Both the position numbers and the translations under genes were made by a program. This document shows, in pieces, positions 35,920-44,747 of a stretch of 64,000 bases of DNA (within the stretch, counting starts at the first letter, position 1; each line of letters opens with the position of its first letter). Under the pieces are notes generated by a model. The model ran no database searches and was not told where the DNA came from. It saw only the letters and a program-made list of their open reading frames with translations. The stretch comes from Mycobacterium sp. (GTDB taxonomy: Bacteria > Actinomycetota > Actinomycetes > Mycobacteriales > Mycobacteriaceae), in the NCBI GenBank assembly GCA_020438845.1, contig JAGQTV010000019.1, positions 1 through 64,000 on the forward strand, given 5' to 3'.

Positions 35920-36369
35920 ATGATCAAGGAACTTCTCGGTGGCGCCGCCGTGGCGGGCGCGCTTCTGAGCGTCGCTGCGGGTCCTGCCTCGGCTGCCCCG
36001 CCAAACTGCGTCGGCGACGAACCCACTGACGGCAGGACAGGGGCCCCCTGTGGCGTCCAATTGGGCGATGCTCCTGACTCCGATGGTGTGGGGGTTGCTG
36101 GTGGCGGTGGCATATCGGACGTCGGCAACAACGACCCCGGCTACGGCAACGGCGGCAACGCCGGCTCAGGCAACAACGACCCCGGCTTCGGCAACGGCGG
36201 CAACGCCGGCTCAGGCAACAACAACCCCGGCTTCGGCAACGGCGGCAACGCCGGCTCAGGCAACAACAACCCCGGCTACGGCAACGGCGGCAACGCCGGC
36301 TCAGGCAACAACAACCCCGGCTCCAGCAGCGGCGGCAACGCCGGCTCCGGCAGCAACGGACCAGGGTAA
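35920..36369 (+). CDS. Small secreted Asn/Gly-repeat protein
   Basis: 149 aa from ATG 35920 with AAGGGAG 5 nt upstream. Signal peptide MIKELLGGAAVAGALLSVAAGPASA. Mature part: a short region with two Cys, then five 15-residue repeats of GNNDPGYGNGGNAGS type and a GSNGPG tail. The composition recalls Asn-Gly-rich PPE-MPTR sequences, but there is no PPE domain. Unrecognised family; it sits in the segment between the glpD relic and glpD. Confidence 0.72.
   Translation: MIKELLGGAAVAGALLSVAAGPASAAPPNCVGDEPTDGRTGAPCGVQLGDAPDSDGVGVAGGGGISDVGNNDPGYGNGGNAGSGNNDPGFGNGGNAGSGNNNPGFGNGGNAGSGNNNPGYGNGGNAGSGNNNPGSSSGGNAGSGSNGPG
36124..36348 (+). repeat. 45-bp x 5 coding tandem repeat
   Basis: Units start at 36124, 36169, 36214, 36259 and 36304, differing at few positions (Asp/Asn, Tyr/Phe); the last unit is more diverged. 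Confidence 0.9.
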
Positions 36370-36737
36370 GAGTCCGGTGGCTCGCAACTGCGGGGCCACA
36401 GAGCAGCCACACGGAACGAGCCAGAGGGCGCCGGACGGTGATCAGAACCTGTCAATGAGGTGCGGAGCGTAGCGCGGCAAGCAGCAGGATTTGGTTAGTA
36501 GCCGTCTTCAGACTGTGCCGTCATTCGAGATCGCGCCCAGGCCGAATCATCCAGAGCCCCATAGTGACCGGAAGTCGAGCGGTGGTCGTCATCGGGGAGG
36601 ACCCTCAACAGGGGGAACCGCATGTGCAATTTTGGAGCCGATCGGTCGATGGGCAAGTCTCAGTGCCGAAAATGTGCAGACGATCGAGCATGGTGTGGCT
36701 ACCAGCGCAGTCAGCGACCACGAAGGAGCGTCATCCG
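36370..36737. other. Intergenic, no gene seen
   Basis: 368 bp between the repeat protein and the methyltransferase. In-frame codons upstream of ATG 36738 are open to 36564 but lack a ribosome binding site and protein-like composition. No RNA gene or repeat recognised; presumably holds the promoter of the methyltransferase. Confidence 0.5.
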
Positions 36738-37949
36738 ATGAACGATGATCCCAGGAGCGACGTCATCAATCGTCAGTACGAGCGGTGGGTCTACCCGGAG
36801 CCAATTACCGACATCCCGGCGTGGTTGGACAACAACTGGCAGTGGTTTGACCCGTCGCACGCATCCCCCATCCTCTGGCCCGACCGAGGCCACAAGCCAG
36901 AAATGGACATCCTGATCGCCGGTTGTGGCACCAGTCAGGCTGCGGTGTTCGCCTTCACCAACCCGGACGCCAAGGTCGTCGGTGTCGACATCAGCCAGGC
37001 ATCGCTGGATCATCAACGATTCCTGAAGGACAAGTACGGCTTGGACAACCTGGAACTGCACCTGTTGCCAATAGAGGAATTGCCCAAGCTGGGGCGTCGA
37101 TTCGATCTGGTGGTGTCGACTGGAGTGCTGATGGTTACGGCCGATCCGCTGGCAGGCATGAAGGCGCTCGCCGAGTGCGTGCGCCAGGACGGGGCTGTCG
37201 CCATCATGGTGTATTCCAAGTACGGCCGATTCGGAGTGACGTTGCTGCAGTCGGTGTTTCGGGATCTTGGGCTGGGCCAGACCGAGGAATCGGTGGGCAT
37301 GGTGCGCCTGGCGACATCGCTACTGGGGGCTGATCATCCAGCACGGAGCTACATCAAGATCGCGCCTGACCTGACGTACGACGCCGGCTTGGTTGACACG
37401 TTCCTGATCGAGCGCGAACTCACCTACAGCGTGGACGAATGTCTGGAACTGATCGAGGGGGCCGGCCTCGTCTTCCAGACCTGGCTGCTGAATTCGCCAT
37501 ATTATGCGCACGAGTTGGTCGGCGGCCCCAACGAGTTCTACTCAGCCATCAACGCGTTACCCGAGGCCAAACAGTGGTCGGTCATGGATCGATTCCGGGC
37601 CACCAACGGTTGCCACTTCTTCGTCGCGTGTCGGCCGGACCGACCGAAGAAGAGCTACAGCATCGACTTCGCAAGCGCCGAGGCGTTGAATTACGTACCG
37701 CTCTTCCGGCATAACTGCGGGTTGGAGGGCAATCAAGCATTTCGCCCCGGTTATCGTTTGGCCCTCTCCCCCGATCAGGTAGAACTGATCGGCCATCTCG
37801 ACGGCTCGCGCAGCATTCGGCAGATCGCGGACAGGGCCGCGGGCCGAAACGGAGTGCTCACCCACGACTACGCCCGGCGGTTCTTCGAGGCGTTGTGGCG
37901 GCTTGATTTTGTGTCGGCGACCTTCGGTGGATCGTCTGGAGCGCAGTAG
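36738..37949 (+). CDS. SAM-dependent methyltransferase, class I
   Basis: 403 aa from ATG 36738 with GAAGGAG 9 nt upstream. The N-terminus VINRQYERWVYPEPI is followed by motif I ILIAGCGTSQAAVFAF and VVGVDIS, and LVVSTGVLMV. A C-terminal ~90 residues (QVELIGHLDGSRSIRQIADRA...DYARRFFEALWRLDFV) look like a small winged-helix-like domain. This arrangement occurs in bacterial protein- or metabolite-methyltransferases with an N-terminal Y-x-x-W-P motif. Substrate unknown. Encoded in the accessory segment. Confidence 0.8.
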   Translation: MNDDPRSDVINRQYERWVYPEPITDIPAWLDNNWQWFDPSHASPILWPDRGHKPEMDILIAGCGTSQAAVFAFTNPDAKVVGVDISQASLDHQRFLKDKYGLDNLELHLLPIEELPKLGRRFDLVVSTGVLMVTADPLAGMKALAECVRQDGAVAIMVYSKYGRFGVTLLQSVFRDLGLGQTEESVGMVRLATSLLGADHPARSYIKIAPDLTYDAGLVDTFLIERELTYSVDECLELIEGAGLVFQTWLLNSPYYAHELVGGPNEFYSAINALPEAKQWSVMDRFRATNGCHFFVACRPDRPKKSYSIDFASAEALNYVPLFRHNCGLEGNQAFRPGYRLALSPDQVELIGHLDGSRSIRQIADRAAGRNGVLTHDYARRFFEALWRLDFVSATFGGSSGAQ

Positions 37950-37995
37950 CCGTGGTGCGAGACTCGGAACTTCAGGCAGGCCCGTCGATCTCGCG

Positions 37996-39528
37996 TCAGC
38001 GGGTGGAGGCGAGCAACTCCTCGGCGGCCGCAAGGGCCCGCTGGCGGTCCGCGGCGACCAACCCAATCCGGGTACGACGGTCCAGAATGTCGCCGGCGTC
38101 CAGCGCACCCTCGTGAGTGACGGCGAACTCGAACTCGGCGCGAGTGACGTCGATGCCGTCGGCCACGGGGTCCGCCGGGCGCGCGCAGTGCGCTGAGCCG
38201 ACGACGCCGGGCGCCTCGGCACCGTAACGAGCCACCAGCGACGCGGGCAGCTCACCGGTGGCCGACGCCGTCACCCCGGGATTGCCCGGCGCCCCAACGA
38301 GCGGCAGGTCACGGGTGCGGCACGGCGTCCCACCGAGACCGCGGGCCGCCACCGCACGATCGAGGACATCCTCGGCCATGAGCCGGTACTCGGTGAGTTT
38401 GCCGCCGACGATGCTGAATAACCCGGAGTCGGACTCCAGCACGGCGTGCTCCCGCGAAAGATCCGAGGTCCTTCCCTCTCCCGCGTCGATCAGCGGCCTC
38501 AGACCGGCATACGCCCCTGCGACATCTGCTGGTGTCAGCGTCGTCTGCAATGCGGTGTTGACGGTGTCGAGCAGGAAGGTGATCTCCTCCGGGCTCGGCT
38601 CGGGAACGTCCGGAATGGGTCCTGGGGCCTCTTCGTCGGTGAGACCCAGGTATACCCGGCCCAACTGTTCGGGCATCGCGAACACGAAGCGGTTGGTCTC
38701 CCCCGGGATCGGAACAGTCAGTGCTGCAGTGGGATTGCCGAAGGCCGCCGAATCGAAGACCAAGTGGGTACCGCGGCTCGGACGCAACTTGATCGACGAA
38801 TCCACCTCGGCGGCCCAGACACCGGTCGCATTGATCACCGCCCGTGACCGCAGGTCTAACGACTCCCCCGTCAGCTCATCGGTCAGCCGCACCGAGGTCC
38901 CGGTCGCCGCCGATGCGCCGACTCGGGTCAGAATTCGAGCACCCTGCTGGGCGGCGGTTCGGGCCACCGCGACCACCAGTCGGGCGTCATCGATCAGCTG
39001 GCCGTCGTAGGCCAGCAGCCCTCCGTCGAGGCCGTCGCGTCGCACCGTCGGCGACATGGCCACGGCTTCCGCTGCGCTGATGCGCCGCGGTCGCGGCAGG
39101 ATCGAGGACTTGGTGCCGGCCATCGCGCGCAAACCGTCACCGGCCAGGAAGCCGACCCGCACCAGGCCACGCTGGAACCGGCTCATCGCGGGCAGCAGCG
39201 GAACCAGTTGGGCCATCGGCTTGACCAGGTGAGGTGCGTTGCGGGACATCAAGATTCCCCGCTCGACGGCACTGCGGCGGGCAATGCCGACGTTGCCGGT
39301 GGCGAGGTAGCGCAGGCCGCCGTGGACCAGTTTTGAACTCCACCGACTGGTGCCGAAAGCGAGGTCGTGCTTCTCCACCAGTGCGACGGACAACCCACGA
39401 CTGGCAGCGTCGAGGGCGATTCCGACGCCGGTGATCCCGCCGCCTATGACGACGACGTCCACCTCACCCCCCTCGGCGAGGGCGGCGAGGTCTGCGGTGC
39501 GCCGGCAGGCGCTGAGAACGGTGTTCAC
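37996..39528 (-). CDS. glpD: Glycerol-3-phosphate dehydrogenase (FAD, quinone-linked)
   Basis: 510 aa from GTG 39528, overlapping the upstream tetR stop (GTGA). FAD-binding VVVIGGGITGVGIALDAASRG, SSKLVHGGLRYL, and C-terminal DAO domain. Oxidises glycerol-3-phosphate to DHAP at the membrane. Corresponds to glpD1 (Rv2249c). A broken copy of its 3' end lies 2.2 kb away, beyond an inserted segment. Confidence 0.94.
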   Translation of the reverse strand: MNTVLSACRRTADLAALAEGGEVDVVVIGGGITGVGIALDAASRGLSVALVEKHDLAFGTSRWSSKLVHGGLRYLATGNVGIARRSAVERGILMSRNAPHLVKPMAQLVPLLPAMSRFQRGLVRVGFLAGDGLRAMAGTKSSILPRPRRISAAEAVAMSPTVRRDGLDGGLLAYDGQLIDDARLVVAVARTAAQQGARILTRVGASAATGTSVRLTDELTGESLDLRSRAVINATGVWAAEVDSSIKLRPSRGTHLVFDSAAFGNPTAALTVPIPGETNRFVFAMPEQLGRVYLGLTDEEAPGPIPDVPEPSPEEITFLLDTVNTALQTTLTPADVAGAYAGLRPLIDAGEGRTSDLSREHAVLESDSGLFSIVGGKLTEYRLMAEDVLDRAVAARGLGGTPCRTRDLPLVGAPGNPGVTASATGELPASLVARYGAEAPGVVGSAHCARPADPVADGIDVTRAEFEFAVTHEGALDAGDILDRRTRIGLVAADRQRALAAAEELLASTR

Positions 39529-40106
39529 GGTTGCAGGTATCCATTCAGTGCGTGGGCGAGTTCGACGTCGAGTGAGTCGGCGTCGAGGATGGTGTTGACG
39601 ATCTGGCCGGACTGGATCACCGACTGGGTGATCAGCAGGACCATGGCAGCAAGCCGGCGAGGGTCACCGGCACGAACGGTGTTGCCCTCCTGGGCTTTGC
39701 GAAGCTCTCCGGCAACGATGTCGATCAGGATCTGTTGACTGGTACCCAACCGATCGGCGATGTAGACCATGGCCAGTTCGGGATCGGAACGCAGCACGGT
39801 GAGGATCAGCGAGTCGCGGCGCAACCGCCGGGTGACCTCGACGATCCGCCGCACCAGCGCCTCCCGCCCGGCCCGGCCCGGCGGGACCTCTTGCCAGGCC
39901 CCGACGATCCGCTCGGTCAGCAGCGAAGCCAGGATCGAGCGGGTATCCGGCCAGCGCCGGTATATCGTCGGCCGACTCACCCCGGCTCGGCGGGCGATCT
40001 CAGCCAGGGTCACGCGTTCGATTCCGAAGTCGGTGACGCAGCTGGCGGCCGCCACCAGAATCCGGTCGGCGACGTCTACCGACTCGGCGTTACTGATTGA
40101 CAACAT
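39525..40106 (-). CDS. TetR-family regulator, glpD operon
   Basis: 193 aa from ATG 40106. N-terminal HTH GIERVTLAEIARRAGVSRPTIYRRW, then a helical ligand domain. Equivalent of Rv2250c. Translationally coupled to glpD and divergent from the AGPS-like flavoprotein with only 17 bp between start codons, so it probably regulates both units. Its -10 box lies on the same 7 bp as that of the divergent gene. Confidence 0.9.
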   Translation of the reverse strand: MLSISNAESVDVADRILVAAASCVTDFGIERVTLAEIARRAGVSRPTIYRRWPDTRSILASLLTERIVGAWQEVPPGRAGREALVRRIVEVTRRLRRDSLILTVLRSDPELAMVYIADRLGTSQQILIDIVAGELRKAQEGNTVRAGDPRRLAAMVLLITQSVIQSGQIVNTILDADSLDVELAHALNGYLQP

Positions 40107-40123
40107 CTGTAATACTGTAACCT
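40107..40123. promoter_or_regulatory. Overlapping divergent leaderless promoters
   Basis: TACTGTA (40113-40119) gives TACTGT on the plus strand 5 nt before ATG 40124 and TACAGT on the minus strand about 6-7 nt before ATG 40106. A single near-symmetric -10 element could therefore drive leaderless transcription in both directions. Neither gene has a Shine-Dalgarno sequence, since there is no room for one. Confidence 0.55.
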
Positions 40124-41740
40124 ATGGCTGACGTTCACTCTGGAGAAAACCTGCTACCCCCGATGGCTTGGGACGCCTGGGGCGACCCGGCACTGGCCAA
40201 GCCGCTGTCGGATGGCATCAAGTCACTACTGGAGCAGGCCCTCGGAGTCGCCGGCACTGACGTCGCCGCGCCAAGCATCGACGAGGTGCAACTGACGCCA
40301 TCGGCTCTCGACGCCAGGCACCGGGCGGGCCTCGCCGCGATCGTCGGCGAGCAGTACGTGCGCACCGACGATCAGGACAGGCTACTACACGCGGGCGGCA
40401 AGTCCACGCCTGATTTGTTGCGGCGCAAGCAGATTCACCAAGATGCTCCCGACGCCGTCATTCTTCCGGTCAGCGAGGACGAGGTAGCCGCAATCCTGGA
40501 CTACTGCTCGCAGAACGGTATCGCAGTAGTTCCGTTCGGCGGCGGCACAAGCGTGGTCGGCGGATTGGACCCGATCCGGGACGGCTTCGACGCGGTCGTC
40601 ACTCTGGATCTGCGGCGGTTCACCGAGTTGCACTGGCTCGACGAGGTTTCCGGCGAAGCCGAGTTGGGTGCCGGGCTCACCGGCCCCGACGCCGAACAGC
40701 TACTCGGTGAGCGGGGTTTCTCCATCGGCCACTTCCCGCAGAGCTTTCGCTTTGCCAGCATCGGCGGTTACGCCGCGACACGTTCCTCAGGGCAGGATTC
40801 CGCGGGTTACGGCCGCTTCAACGACATGGTCCGCGGGATGCGGGTGGTCACCCCGGCCGGAACGCTGGACCTGGGCCGCGCCCCCGCCTCGGCCGCCGGA
40901 CCCGACCTTCGCGAACTGTTCGCCGGGTCCGAAGGCGTGTTCGGGGTGATCACCCGGGTACGCCTGCGGGTTCACCCGGTGCCCGAAGCAAAGCGCTACG
41001 AGGCCTGGTCATTTCCGGACTTCGCCACCGGCGCCGCCGCCCTGCGGGCGATCACCCAGACCGGCACCGGAGCCACCGTGGTGCGCCTGTCCGACGAGGT
41101 CGAGACGGGCGTGAACCTGGCCACGACGCACAGCATCGGCGAACAGAGCAGTACCGGCGGCTGCCTTGGGGTCACCATGTTCGAGGGCACGCCCGAACAC
41201 GCCGAGAGCCGGCACGCTGAGACCCGCGCCGTGTTGCTGGCTCACGGCGGCACCTCGTTGGGCGAGGAAACCGCAAAGAACTGGGAAAAGGGCCGTTTCG
41301 ACGCCCCGTACCTGCGCGACTCCCTGCTGAAGGCGGGTGCGCTGTGCGAGACGCTGGAGACGGCCACGACCTGGTCGAACGTTCCGAAGCTCAAGGCGGC
41401 GGTGACCGAAGCCTTGACGACCGCGTTGACCGCAAGCGGCACACCGGCTTTGGTGATGTGTCACATATCCCACGTGTACCCCACCGGCGCTTCGCTGTAC
41501 TTCACCATCGTGGCAGGACAACGGGGTGATGTCACCACGCAGTGGCGCACCGCGAAGAAGTCGGCCTGCGATGCCATCATGGCCAACGGCGGCACCATCA
41601 CCCATCACCATGCGGTGGGCGCCGACCACCGGCCGTGGATGACCGACGAGATCGGCGAGCTGGGTGTGCAGATCCTGCGCGCAGTCAAGCAGACCCTCGA
41701 TCCGGCAGGAATTCTGAACCCCGGCAAGCTGATTCCGTGA
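40124..41740 (+). CDS. FAD-linked oxidase, alkyl-DHAP synthase-like
   Basis: 538 aa. FAD-binding type 4 domain with VVPFGGGTSVVGGLDP and FPQSFRFASIGGYAATRSSG, closely like alkyldihydroxyacetone-phosphate synthases (AGPS), and the triple histidine HHH (494-496) in GTITHHHAVG, which AGPS enzymes need. C-terminal LDPAGILNPGK is usual for this oxidase superfamily. Equivalent to Rv2251 in order. Whether it truly forms ether lipids or is another flavoprotein is open; the neighbours glpD (makes DHAP) and a lipid kinase fit glycerolipid metabolism. Confidence 0.85.
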   Translation: MADVHSGENLLPPMAWDAWGDPALAKPLSDGIKSLLEQALGVAGTDVAAPSIDEVQLTPSALDARHRAGLAAIVGEQYVRTDDQDRLLHAGGKSTPDLLRRKQIHQDAPDAVILPVSEDEVAAILDYCSQNGIAVVPFGGGTSVVGGLDPIRDGFDAVVTLDLRRFTELHWLDEVSGEAELGAGLTGPDAEQLLGERGFSIGHFPQSFRFASIGGYAATRSSGQDSAGYGRFNDMVRGMRVVTPAGTLDLGRAPASAAGPDLRELFAGSEGVFGVITRVRLRVHPVPEAKRYEAWSFPDFATGAAALRAITQTGTGATVVRLSDEVETGVNLATTHSIGEQSSTGGCLGVTMFEGTPEHAESRHAETRAVLLAHGGTSLGEETAKNWEKGRFDAPYLRDSLLKAGALCETLETATTWSNVPKLKAAVTEALTTALTASGTPALVMCHISHVYPTGASLYFTIVAGQRGDVTTQWRTAKKSACDAIMANGGTITHHHAVGADHRPWMTDEIGELGVQILRAVKQTLDPAGILNPGKLIP

Positions 41741-42636
41741 CCCTCTCGCAGATCACCCTGCTGACCAACCCGCAGGCCGGCCACGGAAACGCCCCGCACG
41801 CCGCCGAGCGGGCGGTGGCCCGCTTCCAGCAACTTGGCATCGACGTGGTGCAACTCGTCGGGCGCGACACCGCTCATGCTCGCGAGTTGGTCGAAGGGGC
41901 GTTGGAAGACGGCACCGATGCACTCGTCGTCGTCGGTGGCGACGGCGTCATTCGATTGGCTTTGCAGGCGTTGGCCCGCGGCACCGTTCCCCTGGGGATC
42001 GTCCCGGCCGGTACGGGCAACGACCATGCCCGCGAGTACCGCCTCCCCACCGCCGATCCGGAAGCGGCCGTCGACATCATCGCCGCCGGACACACCGAGA
42101 CCATCGACCTCGGCCTAATTTGCGGCCCCGACGGCAGCAGCACCTGGTTCGGCACCGTCGCCGCAACAGGTTTCGACTCCCTGGTGAGCGATCGGGTCAA
42201 TCGGATGAGCTGGCCGCACGGCCGGATGCGCTACAACCTCGCGATCCTGGCCGAGCTCTCGAAACTTCGCCCGCTGCCCTTCCGACTGGTCTTCGACGGC
42301 GAACGCGAGATCGTCACCGACCTCACCTTGGCGGCGTTCGGCAATACCCGAAGCTACGGCGGCGGAATGCTGATCTGTCCCAAGGCCGATCACTCCGACG
42401 GGCTGCTCGACGTCACCATGGTGCGTTCAGGTTCCCGCACCAAACTGATCCGCCTCTTCCCGACGGTGTTCAAGGGAACACATGTGGGGCTGCCGCAAGT
42501 GGTCACCGAGCGCGCTCGCACCATCACCGTGGAGTCGCCGGGCATCAACGCGTACGCCGACGGCGACTACGTCTGCCCGCTGCCGGTGGAAATCTCAGCG
42601 GTGCCAGGCGCTTTGAAGATCATCGTCAAACAGTAG
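41737..42636 (+). CDS. Diacylglycerol kinase-family lipid kinase
   Basis: 299 aa from GTG 41737, overlapping the flavoprotein stop as GTGA. DAGK catalytic domain with TNPQAGHG, VVGGDGVIRLALQAL (GGDGV where GGDGT is usual) and PAGTGNDHAREY. Matches Rv2252, reported to phosphorylate diacylglycerol and to be involved in phosphatidylinositol mannoside formation. Coupled to the AGPS-like gene. Confidence 0.9.
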   Translation: MTLSQITLLTNPQAGHGNAPHAAERAVARFQQLGIDVVQLVGRDTAHARELVEGALEDGTDALVVVGGDGVIRLALQALARGTVPLGIVPAGTGNDHAREYRLPTADPEAAVDIIAAGHTETIDLGLICGPDGSSTWFGTVAATGFDSLVSDRVNRMSWPHGRMRYNLAILAELSKLRPLPFRLVFDGEREIVTDLTLAAFGNTRSYGGGMLICPKADHSDGLLDVTMVRSGSRTKLIRLFPTVFKGTHVGLPQVVTERARTITVESPGINAYADGDYVCPLPVEISAVPGALKIIVKQ

Positions 42637-42641
42637 AACCG

Positions 42642-43346
42642 CTACGGCAGCCTGCTGACGAGTTCCTCGACGCCGACCCGCGGGCCGGTGAAGAACGGGA
42701 TCTCCTCGCGGACGTGGCGGCGCGCCTCGGTGGCACGCAGATCGCGCATCAGGTCGACGATCCGGTACAGCTCAGCAGCCTCGAAAGCCAGGATCCACTC
42801 GTAGTCGCCCAACGCGAAGGCCGGGACGGTGTTCGCGCGGACGTCCTTGTACCCCCTTGCGGCCATGCCGTGGTCGGCCAGCATCTTGCGGCGCTCTTCG
42901 TCGGGAAGCAGGTACCAGTCCAGTGAGCGGACGAACGGGTACACGCAGACGTAGTTGCCGGGCTCCTCACCGGCCAGGAATGCCGGGATGTGACTCTTAT
43001 TGAACTCCGCCGGCCGGTGCAGTGCGACGCTGCTCCACGTCGGGTTGCTGGCCCGGCCCAGTGCGGTGGTCCGACGGAAGTCGCTGTAGAGCCGCTGCAG
43101 AGATTCGACCTGCTCGGCGTGGGTCCAGATCATGAAATCGGCATCGGCCCGCATGCCCGCAACGTCGTAGATCCCACGCACCACCACCCCCGCCTCTTCC
43201 TGCTGTTTGAGGAAGGTAGCGGTCTCGTCGATCACGGCGGCGCGGGACTCCTCGTCGTAGCCGAGCACCCCGGGCCGCACGGCGAATGCCGAGAACATGA
43301 CGTAGCGGATGGTGGCGTTGAGCGCGTCGAAGTCCAGTTTCGCCAT
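42642..43346 (-). CDS. hemQ: Coproheme decarboxylase HemQ/ChdC
   Basis: 234 aa chlorite-dismutase-fold protein. [12 protein letters not shown] at the N-terminus and [20 protein letters not shown] containing the catalytic Tyr, plus [12 protein letters not shown] with the haem-ligand His. It converts coproheme III to haem b, the last step of the coproporphyrin-dependent route used by actinobacteria. Lies 29 bp after hemY in the hemE-hemY-hemQ row. Confidence 0.93.
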   Translation of the reverse strand: MAKLDFDALNATIRYVMFSAFAVRPGVLGYDEESRAAVIDETATFLKQQEEAGVVVRGIYDVAGMRADADFMIWTHAEQVESLQRLYSDFRRTTALGRASNPTWSSVALHRPAEFNKSHIPAFLAGEEPGNYVCVYPFVRSLDWYLLPDEERRKMLADHGMAARGYKDVRANTVPAFALGDYEWILAFEAAELYRIVDLMRDLRATEARRHVREEIPFFTGPRVGVEELVSRLP

Positions 43347-43375
43347 GGCCCCTATCGTGCCACGCAGCGCCGGAC

Positions 43376-44740
43376 CTAACGGCCGGTGGTTGCGACCACA
43401 GCGGCGGCGGCCGCGTCGGCGGCGGCCAGACAGGCCGGCACCCCGACTCCGTCGAGGTAGTTACCGGCGACGGCCAGGCCCGGCGGGAGCCCGGCCCGAA
43501 TGTCGGCGGCAATCGCGGCGTGGCCTGGGCCGTACTGCGGCAGGGCGTCGATCCAGCGATGCACCAGCACGTCGATCGGGTCGGCGTTGATCCCGAAAAC
43601 GGTGCCCAGATCCTCCAGCGCCCACTCGTGAAGGACGGCGTTGGAGACGCTGCGGGCCGGGTTTCTCTCGGCGTCGCTGAACCGGCCGAACGACAGCCGC
43701 AGCAGTTCAGCCTCCCCGCGGGCGCCCCATTTTCGGGTGGACAGCGTGATCGCCTTGGAGTGCAAGCGCTCTCCGCTCGCCACCAGCACGCCGGACTGCG
43801 GCGGCAGCGGGGTGCCAGCCGGAAGGGCCATCGCCAGCACGGCCGCCGAGGCGACCGGGATCCGGGCCGCTCCCGCGGCTGCGGTCGGCGCCACGTCCTC
43901 GAGCAGCGCCGCTGCCTGCGGCGCCGGAACGGCCACCACCACCGCGTCGGCCCGCCAGGTGGCGGCGGTGTCGTCGGTCAATGCCCAGCCGCTTCCGTCG
44001 GCGGCGATCCGACGTACCGCCGAATCGACCCAGCGCGGCCGGGCCCGACCCGCAAGTTCGTCCAGTAGCACCCGGTAGCCGCCCTCTATCGCACCGAAGA
44101 CAGGCCCACCAGCGGTGGATCCCGTCAGCACCCTCCGGACGGCCGCGGTGAGGCTCGGCGCTCCGGCATCGAGCGCGGCTGCGACGGCGGGCACCGCGGC
44201 GCGAATCCCGATCGTGGCGGCCGAGCCCGCATACACCCCGGAGAGCATCGGGTCCACCGAGCGAGTCACCACCTGCTCGCCCAGACGGTCGGCCACCACC
44301 GGGCCGACGGCCGGGTCCGACCCGGGCTGCCAGTCCAGTGGGCGGTCCGACTCCCCCGCAATGCGTGCTAGGCACGCCTGGTCGACCAGTCCGGTCATCG
44401 GCTCGGCGTGGCTCGGAATGCCGTTGACCGAGTCGGACGGCAGCGGGTGGAGCCGACCCTGGCTGTAGATGGTGGTGCGAACCCCGGTAGGGACGATCTG
44501 GCGCTCGGCCAGACCGAGTTCACGCAACAGCGCCGGCACCTCCGGCCGACGGGTGATGAAGGCCTCGGCTCCAATGTCCATGGCCTGACCGGCCACCTGT
44601 TCGGTGCGCAGCACTCCGCCAAGGCGGTCGGCCGGGTCGAAGATCACGATGTCGGCACCGTCGCCAACCGCGACGCGGATTCGGTAGGCCGCAACCAACC
44701 CCGAAATACCGCCGCCCACAATGCAATACGTGGTCCTCAC
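43376..44740 (-). CDS. hemY: Coproporphyrinogen III oxidase (HemY/CgoX type)
   Basis: 454 aa from GTG 44740; the upstream in-frame ATG lies inside hemE and is less likely. FAD motif [15 protein letters not shown] and a C-terminal FAD segment [19 protein letters not shown]. HemY in Gram-positive lineages oxidises coproporphyrinogen III to coproporphyrin III, feeding ferrochelatase and HemQ. The start lies 8 nt downstream of the hemE stop. Confidence 0.93.
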   Translation of the reverse strand: MRTTYCIVGGGISGLVAAYRIRVAVGDGADIVIFDPADRLGGVLRTEQVAGQAMDIGAEAFITRRPEVPALLRELGLAERQIVPTGVRTTIYSQGRLHPLPSDSVNGIPSHAEPMTGLVDQACLARIAGESDRPLDWQPGSDPAVGPVVADRLGEQVVTRSVDPMLSGVYAGSAATIGIRAAVPAVAAALDAGAPSLTAAVRRVLTGSTAGGPVFGAIEGGYRVLLDELAGRARPRWVDSAVRRIAADGSGWALTDDTAATWRADAVVVAVPAPQAAALLEDVAPTAAAGAARIPVASAAVLAMALPAGTPLPPQSGVLVASGERLHSKAITLSTRKWGARGEAELLRLSFGRFSDAERNPARSVSNAVLHEWALEDLGTVFGINADPIDVLVHRWIDALPQYGPGHAAIAADIRAGLPPGLAVAGNYLDGVGVPACLAAADAAAAAVVATTGR

Positions 44741-44747
44741 GCGGCGC

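Noticed and set aside
40097-40102. TTGACA as a -35 box for the AGPS-like gene
   Set aside because: It lies only 10 bp from TACTGT and no -10 box is found 16-19 bp downstream, so spacing does not fit; it is inside the tetR start codons.
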